Assembly (NCBI GenBank): GCA_026193555.1
Contig: JAPHUU010000020.1
Span: forward strand, 1 to 6,320
Direction of reading: 5' to 3'
Source of the DNA: Rhodanobacter sp.
GTDB lineage: Bacteria; Pseudomonadota; Gammaproteobacteria; Xanthomonadales; Rhodanobacteraceae
Length of the DNA: 6,320 bases
Of the stretch, positions 1 to 6,320 are shown in pieces. The notes under the pieces are model-generated. The model made no database searches. It saw only the letters and a program-made list of their open reading frames with translations, and had not been told where the DNA came from. Both the position numbers and the translations under genes were made by a program. Each line of letters begins with the position of its first letter. The stretch's first letter is position 1.

Positions 1-191
1 AGGCCGCCCAGCGCGAAACGTGCGGCCTGGCCGGTCACCAGTGCAAGACTGCCATCGCCCGCGCTGTAGAGCGTGGCCAGACCGACCATCGCCAGCACGA
101 ACAGACCGAACGCCAGTGGCAGGTCGATCCGTGGCCGGGTCAGGATTCGCTGCAGGAAGCGGCGGCCGCGCACGTAAAACATCGTGATCAT
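1..191 (-). CDS. rodA: RodA, peptidoglycan glycosyltransferase (SEDS family), N-terminal fragment
   Basis: Only the first 63 codons lie in the window; the rest runs off the left edge. The reading frame starts MITMFYVRGRR and continues through a basic stretch into a first membrane segment of about residues 27-43, ending LATLYSAG. That LYSA motif after the first helix is typical of RodA/FtsW (SEDS) proteins. RodA is a multi-pass inner-membrane enzyme that polymerises glycan strands from lipid II and works as a pair with PBP2, the gene just upstream. I chose the ATG at 191 because it overlaps the mrdA stop codon (ATGA) and has an AGGAG Shine-Dalgarno 7 nt upstream. A second in-frame ATG three codons later is less well placed. 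FtsW is the alternative SEDS family member, but the mre/PBP2 context argues for RodA. The fold and active site cannot be checked from this fragment. Confidence 0.9.
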   Translation of the reverse strand, partial: MITMFYVRGRRFLQRILTRPRIDLPLAFGLFVLAMVGLATLYSAGDGSLALVTGQAARFALGG

Positions 192-2167
192 GGCGTGGCT
201 CCTGTCGTCGCCTGGGCGGGCATGTCGCCTTCATCGGGATCGGCGATATCGTCGGGCATGGCCGCCGGTGCGACGGAGCCTGCCGCTGTCGGCGCCCTTG
301 CCGCGCCCCGAAGGACTCCGTGATGGGCGGCCAGCCAGGCATCGAGAATCTGGCGCACGATCGGGCCGGAATCCGCGGCGCCCCAGGCGCCAGATTCCAG
401 CAGCGCCGCCACCGCAATCTGCGGGTGATCGGCGGGTGCGTAGGCCACGAACCAGGCACGATGGCGGCTGGCTAGATAGGCGGTGTTCTTGTTGGTGTTG
501 TAGGCGTCTGATGTTCGTGAATAGCGTTCGGCCGTGCCGCTCTTGCCAGCGATCAGATACGGGAATCCCTTGGCCAGCCCGCGCGTCGTACCCGTGGGGC
601 CGTAAATCACCATTTCCATACCCTTGTTGACCACCTCCCAGTCTGCCGGATTGCTGATCACGGATGGCCCACTGGGCGGATTGGCCAGCAGCTGGCGGGG
701 CGCATCGAGCCCACTCTGGGTCGCCATCGCCAGCTTTGGCGCATATGGCGTGCCGTGCCCCGCAAAGGTGGCGATCGCATGCGCCAGCTGGATCGGCGTG
801 ACGGCCCAGTAACCCTGGCCGATGCCCGCGATCACCGTCTCGCCCGGATACCATGGCTGATTGACATGAGCAGTCTTCCACTCGCGCGAGGGCAGTACGC
901 CGGATGACTCGCCGATCAGGTCGATACCGGTCGGCCGACCAAAGCCGAACTTTCCCATCCATGCGCTGAAGCGGTCAATCCCCATGTCCAGCGCGAGCTT
1001 GTAGAAGTAGGTGTTGACGGAATGCTCGATGGCCTGGATCAGGTTGACCCGGCCACTGCCCTCGCGATCGTCATCACGATAGCCGCGCTTCCGTCCGGGA
1101 ATGTAGAAGACGCCGGTGGAAAGTACGGTGTCCTGTGGTGTGCGCAGTCCATATTCGAGTCCTCCCAGGCCGATCAGCGGCTTCACTGTCGAGCCGGGCG
1201 GATACACGCCACGCAACGCGCGGTTGTACAACGGCTTGTCCGGATCGTCGGTTAACGTCGCGTAGTCGGCCTGGCTGATGCCATTGACGAACAGGTTGGG
1301 ATCGAAGCTCGGCACACTGACCATGGCCAGCACCTGACCATTGCGTGGATCGATCGCCACGGCCGCACCCGCACGACCGTCGAGCGCCGCTTCCGCAGCT
1401 TTCTGCAGGCGCACATCCAGGCTGAGGTACAGATTCTTTCCGGGCGTCGGTGCGTGCGTTTCCAGTACGCGCTGAGTGCGACCATCGGCGTCCACCTCGA
1501 CCAGCTCGTATCCGGGCGTGCCGTGCAGGATGTCTTCATACGACCGCTCGATGCCGCTGCGACCGACGTGACTGGTGCCCTGATAATGCTCCGGATCGAG
1601 GTGACTCAGATCATCAGCGTCGATCCGCCCGACATAACCGACCACATGTGCAAACAGACTGCCCAGCGGATAGCGGCGGGTCAGATAGGGCACCACATCG
1701 ACGCCAGGGAAACGCCAGCGGTTCACCGCGAAACGGTCAATTTCGTCTTCGGTGAGGTGCATTTTCAGCGGCACGCTCTCGAAGCGCCGACTCTGCCTCA
1801 ACTGCTTGCGGAAGGCATCCAGATCCTCCTTGCCCAGCGGCACCACGCGGCCGAGTCGATCCAGCAGGGCGGGCATGTCCTTGACTTGCTCCGGCACGAT
1901 TTCGAGCCGGAACGCCGGCACGTTGTCGGCCAGCAGCACGCCATTCCTGTCGTAGATCAACCCGCGTGCCGGCGGAATCGCCCTGGGCTTGATGCGGTTG
2001 TTGTCCGAGCGGGTCACGAACTCGTCGTGATGCGCCACCTGCAGAAACATGAACCGACCGACCAGCAAACCTAGGCCTATCAGGATCAGCACGAACCCAG
2101 CCAGTGCGCGCCGCCGGAACAGCGTGCTTTCGCCACGTGGATCCTTGATCGATCGCCTCAGCTTCAT
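188..2167 (-). CDS. mrdA: Penicillin-binding protein 2, elongasome D,D-transpeptidase
   Basis: A class B penicillin-binding protein of 659 residues that cross-links peptidoglycan during side-wall growth, partnering RodA. It has a basic cytoplasmic N-terminus, one membrane anchor at about residues 22-43, and a pedestal/dimerisation domain beginning near the RGLIYDRNG motif (68-76). The periplasmic transpeptidase domain follows. All three catalytic motifs are present: STVK at 326-329 (nucleophile Ser326), SVN at 383-385 and KSGT at 542-545. The C-terminus is about 26 residues longer than the 633-residue E. coli protein. Its last ~40 residues are an Ala/Pro/Asp-rich tail that looks disordered. 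The start ATG lies 3 nt after the mreD stop with no convincing Shine-Dalgarno, so translation is probably coupled to mreD. The gene overlaps rodA at its end (ATGA). FtsI is the alternative class B enzyme, but the sequence and neighbours favour PBP2. Confidence 0.96.
   Translation of the reverse strand: MKLRRSIKDPRGESTLFRRRALAGFVLILIGLGLLVGRFMFLQVAHHDEFVTRSDNNRIKPRAIPPARGLIYDRNGVLLADNVPAFRLEIVPEQVKDMPALLDRLGRVVPLGKEDLDAFRKQLRQSRRFESVPLKMHLTEDEIDRFAVNRWRFPGVDVVPYLTRRYPLGSLFAHVVGYVGRIDADDLSHLDPEHYQGTSHVGRSGIERSYEDILHGTPGYELVEVDADGRTQRVLETHAPTPGKNLYLSLDVRLQKAAEAALDGRAGAAVAIDPRNGQVLAMVSVPSFDPNLFVNGISQADYATLTDDPDKPLYNRALRGVYPPGSTVKPLIGLGGLEYGLRTPQDTVLSTGVFYIPGRKRGYRDDDREGSGRVNLIQAIEHSVNTYFYKLALDMGIDRFSAWMGKFGFGRPTGIDLIGESSGVLPSREWKTAHVNQPWYPGETVIAGIGQGYWAVTPIQLAHAIATFAGHGTPYAPKLAMATQSGLDAPRQLLANPPSGPSVISNPADWEVVNKGMEMVIYGPTGTTRGLAKGFPYLIAGKSGTAERYSRTSDAYNTNKNTAYLASRHRAWFVAYAPADHPQIAVAALLESGAWGAADSGPIVRQILDAWLAAHHGVLRGAARAPTAAGSVAPAAMPDDIADPDEGDMPAQATTGATP
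199..203 (-). promoter_or_regulatory. Ribosome binding site of rodA inside mrdA
   Basis: On the minus strand this reads AGGAG and sits 7 nt before the rodA ATG, within the last codons of mrdA. With the ATGA overlap it fixes the rodA start. It suggests rodA can recruit ribosomes directly as well as by reinitiation after mrdA. Confidence 0.7.
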
Positions 2168-2170
2168 CGT

Positions 2171-2656
2171 CTACTGGATGCGCAGGCGCGCGCGCAAGTC
2201 GTCAAGCAACAGAAACAGAAAAGGCCACAGCGCGGCGCCGACAAACGGCGAGATCCACCAGTTGACGGGTGGCAGTGATGAACCCGCCAGAATGCGCACG
2301 AACAGGAGCAGGATACGGTCATTCAGCAGTAGTGCCAGTACAGCCAGTGTCTGCTGCCAGATCGGGAAAAATCGCAGCCGGGCACGAAAGCGCAGCGCAA
2401 TGAATACGAGCGCACACAAACGCAATGCCTGCTCACCGAGTACCAACCCGTTCAGCAAATCCGCCGTCAGGCCGACCGCAAAGGCCAGTCCCAACGTGAC
2501 GCGATCGTCGGATTCCAGCGACCAGTACAGCAACACCAGCGCCGGCCAGTAGGGCTTGAATGGCTCAAGGACGTCGGGCAGCGGCAGCAGCATCAGCATC
2601 AAGGCAAAGGCCAGCGTGCCAATGAACCACCACCGGCTGAGGCTGTGCCTGCTCAT
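2171..2656 (-). CDS. mreD: Rod shape-determining protein MreD
   Basis: A small, very hydrophobic inner-membrane protein of 161 residues, the usual size for MreD, with about five or six membrane segments. The family signature is visible: LPLP at 24-27, followed by PYWPALVLLYW (35-45) and then a GLTADLLNGLVLGEQAL segment (62-78). MreD binds MreC and helps assemble the rod complex; its biochemical role is not settled. The start ATG overlaps the mreC stop (ATGA) and has a GGGGA ribosome site 7 nt upstream. The stop lies 3 nt before mrdA. The protein ends with a basic cytoplasmic-type tail (LRARLRIQ). Confidence 0.95.
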   Translation of the reverse strand: MSRHSLSRWWFIGTLAFALMLMLLPLPDVLEPFKPYWPALVLLYWSLESDDRVTLGLAFAVGLTADLLNGLVLGEQALRLCALVFIALRFRARLRFFPIWQQTLAVLALLLNDRILLLFVRILAGSSLPPVNWWISPFVGAALWPFLFLLLDDLRARLRIQ

Positions 2657-3645
2657 CGCGGCGTCCCCGGCCGGGCCGCGGCGACCATCGGCTTGGTAGC
2701 CGTGCGGGATGCTCGGAGTGGGTCCGCTGCCACAGCCCCCTTCCCCGGCGCCAGATCGCGTGGTGGCCCCACCGGCGTCGCCGGTGACGGCGGGCCATCC
2801 GGCTCGGCCTGGTCATGCAGCAAGAGCACGTCCGCGCTGCGGTCGATGTCCGCTGCCGGGCGCGCTTGCGCGACCAGGAACATGCCGGTGGCAGCCGGCG
2901 CCACAGCCAGGATGTCACCCACCGGAAAACCCGGCGGAAAACGCCCGCCCAGACCGGAGGTCAGCAAGCGGTCGCCTACCCGTACATCCGCCGCAAGAGG
3001 CAGGTTCGGCAGGGTCAATTCATCGCCACTGCGCGAGCCATAGGCCACCGTGCGAAGACCGGAGCGTTCGATCACGACCGGAATCGCGTGCTCTGGATCG
3101 GTCACCAGCATCACCATGGAGGTTGTCGGCAACACCTCCCTGACCTGGCCCATCACGCCGTGGGCGTCGATCACCGGCTGGCCCAACTTGACGCCGTCAC
3201 GAGCGCCCAGGTTCAAGGTGATGCGGTAGCGATAGGCCCCCATATCGATACCGATCACCCGCGCCAGTTGCACATGCAGATCAAGGCTGTGCTGGGTATC
3301 GAGCAATTGCTTCAAACGCTGGTTTTGCTCGGCGACGGACGCCATCCGGTTCAACTTGGTATTGGCCAACAGCAAGTTTTCGCGCAGCCGCTGATTCTGC
3401 TCGGTCAGCCGCTGGCGATCGGCAAAAGCCACGCTCAGCGTGCGCACGCCTGCCGCAGGCAAACCGGCAAGCCGATAGGCGGGCTCCACCACCGCTGCCG
3501 CGCTGTAGCGCACGCGCCACAGCCAGCCATTGCGCTGATCCAGCACCATCAGGACCATGGCCAGTGCGAGATACACGATCAAACGCAGTGTGCCTGCCGC
3601 ATTGCCGGCAAACAGGGGCGAGGATTCATCTCGCGTGCGCGCCAT
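2653..3645 (-). CDS. mreC: Rod shape-determining protein MreC
   Basis: A 330-residue bitopic inner-membrane protein that scaffolds the elongasome in the periplasm and contacts PBP2 and MreD. A short cytoplasmic N-terminus is followed by a membrane helix at about residues 19-36. A heptad-like coiled coil rich in Gln, Arg and Leu runs from about 74 to 116, followed by the two-lobed beta domain at about 122-276. Family landmarks include the VIGIDMGAYRYRITLNLG stretch (130-147) and TSGLGGRFPPGFPVG (229-243). From about residue 280 to the end is a Pro/Ala/Gly-rich tail without predicted structure; such tails occur in proteobacterial MreC and vary between species. The start at 3645 has a GAGG site 5 nt upstream and lies 21 nt after the mreB stop. 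The 3' end overlaps mreD (ATGA). Confidence 0.96.
   Translation of the reverse strand: MARTRDESSPLFAGNAAGTLRLIVYLALAMVLMVLDQRNGWLWRVRYSAAAVVEPAYRLAGLPAAGVRTLSVAFADRQRLTEQNQRLRENLLLANTKLNRMASVAEQNQRLKQLLDTQHSLDLHVQLARVIGIDMGAYRYRITLNLGARDGVKLGQPVIDAHGVMGQVREVLPTTSMVMLVTDPEHAIPVVIERSGLRTVAYGSRSGDELTLPNLPLAADVRVGDRLLTSGLGGRFPPGFPVGDILAVAPAATGMFLVAQARPAADIDRSADVLLLHDQAEPDGPPSPATPVGPPRDLAPGKGAVAADPLRASRTATKPMVAAARPGTPR
2664..2668 (-). promoter_or_regulatory. Ribosome binding site of mreD inside mreC
   Basis: On the minus strand this reads GGGGA, 7 nt before the mreD ATG, within the last codons of mreC. Together with the stop/start overlap it supports the assigned mreD start. Confidence 0.55.
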
Positions 3646-3650
3646 GGCCG

Positions 3651-3654
3651 CCTC
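3651..3654 (-). promoter_or_regulatory. Ribosome binding site of mreC
   Basis: On the minus strand this reads GAGG, 5 nt before the mreC ATG, inside the 21-nt mreB-mreC gap. It supports the ATG at 3645 as the start. Confidence 0.55.
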
Positions 3655-3666
3655 GACCGACGCGCG

Positions 3667-4749
<1,083 letters not shown>

Positions 4750-4757
4750 TCACCAGT

Positions 4758-4774
4758 CTAGTCAGCGTGACTAG
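4758..4774. repeat. Perfect interrupted palindrome in the mreB leader
   Basis: The sequence CTAGTCAGCGTGACTAG has perfect 7-bp arms around a 3-nt centre. It lies about 12 bp downstream of the mreB -10 hexamer, so it should begin near +5 of the transcript. It could be an operator for a dimeric DNA-binding protein or a 5' stem-loop in the mRNA. No known regulator site was recognised. Confidence 0.6.
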
Positions 4775-4785
4775 CATGCGCAAGG

Positions 4786-4813
4786 ATAATAACGTTAAGA
4801 AATCCTTTCACAA
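4786..4813 (-). promoter_or_regulatory. Sigma70-like promoter for the mreB operon
   Basis: On the minus strand a -35 box TTGTGA (4808-4813, 4 of 6 to consensus) and a -10 box TATTAT (4786-4791, 5 of 6) are separated by 16 bp. Transcription would start near 4779, giving a leader of about 65 nt before mreB. The surrounding DNA is locally AT-rich in an otherwise GC-rich window. This is a reading by eye. Confidence 0.55.
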
Positions 4814-4856
4814 CACGACCCTAAGCGCATTTCCTGCAGTTCGAGGTGAGCCACAC

Positions 4857-4870
4857 CTTCCGACCGGAAG
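4857..4870. repeat. Inverted repeat of the CCGGAAG family, first copy
   Basis: CTTCCG and CGGAAG form 6-bp arms around a 2-nt centre. The right arm with the base before it reads CCGGAAG, the same half-site as in the perfect palindrome at 4912-4925. The centres of the two elements are about 55 bp apart. It directly abuts the weak candidate -35 of the kinase gene. Possible operator; no regulator recognised. Confidence 0.4.
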
Positions 4871-4899
4871 TCGCCAACACCGACAGATGGCAGTACGAT
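4871..4899 (+). promoter_or_regulatory. Weak candidate promoter for the PfkB kinase gene
   Basis: TCGCCA (4871-4876) and TACGAT (4894-4899) each match 4 of 6 consensus bases and are 17 bp apart. In GC-rich DNA such matches are common by chance, so this is only a candidate. It lies between the two CCGGAAG-type inverted repeats. Confidence 0.25.
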
Positions 4900-4911
4900 T
4901 GCAGACTTTGG

Positions 4912-4925
4912 CCGGAAGCTTCCGG
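4912..4925. repeat. Perfect 14-bp palindrome upstream of the kinase gene
   Basis: CCGGAAGCTTCCGG is fully self-complementary with no spacer. It shares its half-site with the inverted repeat at 4857-4870. A 10-bp palindrome, CGGTCGACCG, follows at 4935-4944. It falls 63 bp before the kinase start, between the weak candidate promoter and the ribosome site, where a repressor could act. Confidence 0.5.
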
Positions 4926-4972
4926 TTCGGTTCACGGTCGACCGCGGCGCTTGCGGTCCTTCCACCTTGCCC

Positions 4973-4977
4973 GGGAG
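4973..4977 (+). promoter_or_regulatory. Ribosome binding site of the PfkB kinase gene
   Basis: GGGAG lies 11 nt before the ATG at 4989, a slightly long but usable spacing. It supports that ATG over an in-frame start 222 bp upstream at 4767, whose extra residues look nothing like the kinase family. Confidence 0.45.
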
Positions 4978-4988
4978 TTCCCGCACTC

Positions 4989-5924
4989 ATGTCTGCCGTC
5001 ATCTGCGGATCGCTGGCCTATGACACCATCATGGTGTTCCAGGATCAGTTCAAGAATCACATCCTGCCCGATCAGGTGCACATCCTGAATGTGTCTTTCC
5101 TGGTGCCAGCCATGCGCCGCGAATTTGGCGGTTGTGCCGGCAACATTGCCTACAACCTGAAGTTGCTCGGCGGCGATCCGCTGCCGGTGGCGACGGTCGG
5201 CCAGGACTTTGCACCTTACCGCCTGCACCTCCAGCAGTGCGGCATCCGTCTGGATGGCGTGCGTCAGTTCGATGATCAGTTCACCCCCCAGTGCTTCATC
5301 ACCACCGACCTGGACAACAACCAGATTACGGCCTTTCATCCCGGGGCGATGTCCAGCGCACAGGAAAACCACGTGCGTGACATTCCGCAGATCGACTTTG
5401 CCATCGTTGCCCCGGATGGTCGCCAGGCAATGCTGCAGCATGTAAGCGAGTTTGCTGCACTCGGGGTGCCATTCATTTTCGATCCCGGCCAGGCCATGCC
5501 GCTGTTCAGTGGCGACGAATTCCGGTCGATGATCGAAAAGGCGACCTATGTGATCGTCAATGACTATGAGTCTCAACTTCTGCAGACACGCACCGGCTGG
5601 AGCGCGGATGAAATCGCCGAGCGGGTAACCGCCTATATCGTTACCCATGGCCCGCGCGGTTCCATTATTCGCGTTGGCACGGCCACGCATCAGATCCCGC
5701 CTGCCCGCGAGCGCCAGGTGGTGGACCCAACCGGCTGCGGCGACGCGTATCGGGCTGGTCTGATCTTCGGCATCATGGGGGGCAAGGATTGGCCGACGAT
5801 CGGGCGCATGGCCTCGCTGATGGGCGCGCTGAAGGTGGAACACCCCGGAACACAGAATCAGCGTTTCACCTACGCCGAGTTCGCCACCCAGTTCCAGGAC
5901 CAGTTCGGCTACGCCCTCGATTGA
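4989..5924 (+). CDS. PfkB-family kinase, probable adenosine kinase (AdoK-like)
   Basis: A 311-residue cytoplasmic kinase of the ribokinase/PfkB superfamily. It begins MSAVICGSLAYDTIMVF, where the first beta strand and substrate-binding Asp12 are expected. It carries the first PfkB signature around FGGCAGNIAYNLKLLGG (46-62), NDYE at 191-194, THGPRGS (219-225) and the anion-hole/catalytic motif DPTGCGDAYRAGL (246-258, catalytic base Asp252). ILPDQVHILNVSFLV, HPGAM, NDYE and the DPTGxGDAxRAG motif all recall mycobacterial AdoK from memory. Phosphorylation of adenosine to AMP is therefore the best guess, with another nucleoside or sugar as the alternative. The second signature has Cys250 where Ala or Gly is usual (Val in AdoK). 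I start at 4989, not the longer in-frame 4767, because the family N-terminus begins there and the upstream residues are unlike it. The gene is divergent from mreB and convergent with glpK. Confidence 0.85.
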   Translation: MSAVICGSLAYDTIMVFQDQFKNHILPDQVHILNVSFLVPAMRREFGGCAGNIAYNLKLLGGDPLPVATVGQDFAPYRLHLQQCGIRLDGVRQFDDQFTPQCFITTDLDNNQITAFHPGAMSSAQENHVRDIPQIDFAIVAPDGRQAMLQHVSEFAALGVPFIFDPGQAMPLFSGDEFRSMIEKATYVIVNDYESQLLQTRTGWSADEIAERVTAYIVTHGPRGSIIRVGTATHQIPPARERQVVDPTGCGDAYRAGLIFGIMGGKDWPTIGRMASLMGALKVEHPGTQNQRFTYAEFATQFQDQFGYALD

Positions 5925-5940
5925 CAGCGCGCGGGCCATG

Positions 5941-5968
5941 GCGGCTCCCGGCTCATGCCGGGAGCCGC
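5941..5968. terminator. Terminator-like hairpin between convergent kinase and glpK genes
   Basis: GCGGCTCCCGGC and GCCGGGAGCCGC form a perfect 12-bp stem around a TCAT loop. It begins 16 nt after the kinase stop and lies 7 nt from the glpK stop, so it could act on both strands. Neither side has a T run, so it is not a canonical intrinsic terminator. It may instead pause polymerase, protect 3' ends or work with Rho. Confidence 0.65.
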
Positions 5969-5975
5969 TATCGGA

Positions 5976-6320
5976 TCAGTCCACCCGAAAGGCCATGGTC
6001 GCTTGCACGGCATGTTGCCAGCCGCTGTAAAGACGTTCGCGGCTCGCTTCAGCCATGTTCGGCTTGAACACGCGATCCATCTGCCAAAGCCCGGCGAGTT
6101 GCGTGCGACTTTCCCAGAAGCCAACCGCCAGCCCCGCCAGGAAAGCCGCTCCCAGTGCGGTGATCTCGGTTACCTTGGGGCGCAGTACCGGCACCCCCAA
6201 CATGTCGCTCTGAAATTGCGCCAGGAAATCGTTGGCGATGGCCCCGCCGTCAACTCGCAACTCCTTCAGCGCAATGCCGGCATCGGCCTCCATTGCGGAC
6301 AGTACATCGCGCGACTGATA
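5976..6320 (-). CDS. glpK: Glycerol kinase, C-terminal fragment
   Basis: The last 114 residues of a FGGY-family kinase; the 5' part lies beyond the right edge. The frame is open to the window end, reading [15 protein letters not shown], so the internal Met at 6293 is not a start. The hallmark GlpK segment [23 protein letters not shown] is followed by the [19 protein letters not shown] stretch, which forms part of the C-terminal actin-like domain. The enzyme phosphorylates glycerol to glycerol-3-phosphate with ATP. The region matching the E. coli EIIA-Glc-binding segment is present at the same length, but most contact residues differ, including a Ser where E. coli has the zinc ligand Glu478. 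The gene ends at a TGA 7 nt from a strong hairpin. Xylulokinase-type relatives are less likely given the close match to GlpK. Confidence 0.93.
   Translation of the reverse strand, partial: YQSRDVLSAMEADAGIALKELRVDGGAIANDFLAQFQSDMLGVPVLRPKVTEITALGAAFLAGLAVGFWESRTQLAGLWQMDRVFKPNMAEASRERLYSGWQHAVQATMAFRVD

Noticed and set aside
2770..2786. Inverted repeat CACCGGCG-T-CGCCGGTG as a possible terminator or protein site
   Set aside because: It lies in the Pro/Gly-coding tail of mreC, where GC-rich codons readily create such symmetry, and it has no T run.
4767..4988. N-terminal extension of the kinase from an in-frame ATG at 4767
   Set aside because: The 74 extra residues are low in family resemblance and run through the palindrome cluster. 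The PfkB N-terminus begins exactly at the ATG at 4989, which has its own GGGAG site.
4795..5002. Two overlapping minus-strand reading frames of 63 and 64 codons in the intergenic region
   Set aside because: They have no recognisable domains and cross the promoter and palindromes. High GC content makes spurious frames common here.
4932..5939. Minus-strand open frame of 335 codons antisense to the kinase
   Set aside because: It mirrors the codon pattern of the kinase gene and shows no domain; the sense protein has clear catalytic motifs.
5976..6293. A stand-alone 105-residue gene starting at the ATG at 6293
   Set aside because: The frame stays open to the window edge and the preceding residues match glycerol kinase, so this is the 3' end of glpK.

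Overview
The window looks like chromosomal DNA from a GC-rich gammaproteobacterium. The protein sequences resemble those of the Xanthomonadales/Lysobacterales, perhaps a Rhodanobacteraceae-like genus. That placement is by recall of family sequences (MreB, PBP2 and the PfkB kinase), not by a search. It holds three complete or partial transcription units and no sign of mobile DNA, CRISPR, tRNA or rRNA.

Positions 1-4713, minus strand: the rod-shape (elongasome) operon, transcribed right to left as mreB - mreC - mreD - mrdA (PBP2) - rodA. RodA is cut by the left edge. Packing is tight: 21 nt between mreB and mreC, an ATGA stop/start overlap at mreC/mreD, 3 nt between mreD and mrdA, and another ATGA overlap at mrdA/rodA. 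Together the products form the machine that builds the cylindrical side wall. MreB filaments on the inner membrane face orient the complex, MreC and MreD link it across the membrane, RodA polymerises glycan from lipid II, and PBP2 cross-links it.

Positions 4714-4988: a 275-bp divergent intergenic region. It has a good sigma70-like promoter facing mreB, a perfect interrupted palindrome at the expected start of the mreB leader, and a small U-rich-loop hairpin nearer the mreB start. On the other side, a cluster of palindromes sharing the CCGGAAG half-site lies upstream of the kinase gene. This is the least explained part of the window.

Positions 4989-5924, plus strand: a PfkB/ribokinase-superfamily kinase that most resembles adenosine kinase of the mycobacterial AdoK type. 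It converges on the 3' end of glpK (glycerol kinase, minus strand, last 114 residues, cut by the right edge). A perfect 12-bp-stem hairpin separates the two genes.

I found no previously undescribed system. The core is a canonical cell-wall elongation operon. The items worth checking are the intergenic palindromes, the apparent loss of the EIIA-Glc contact segment in GlpK, and the disordered C-terminal tails on MreC and PBP2.
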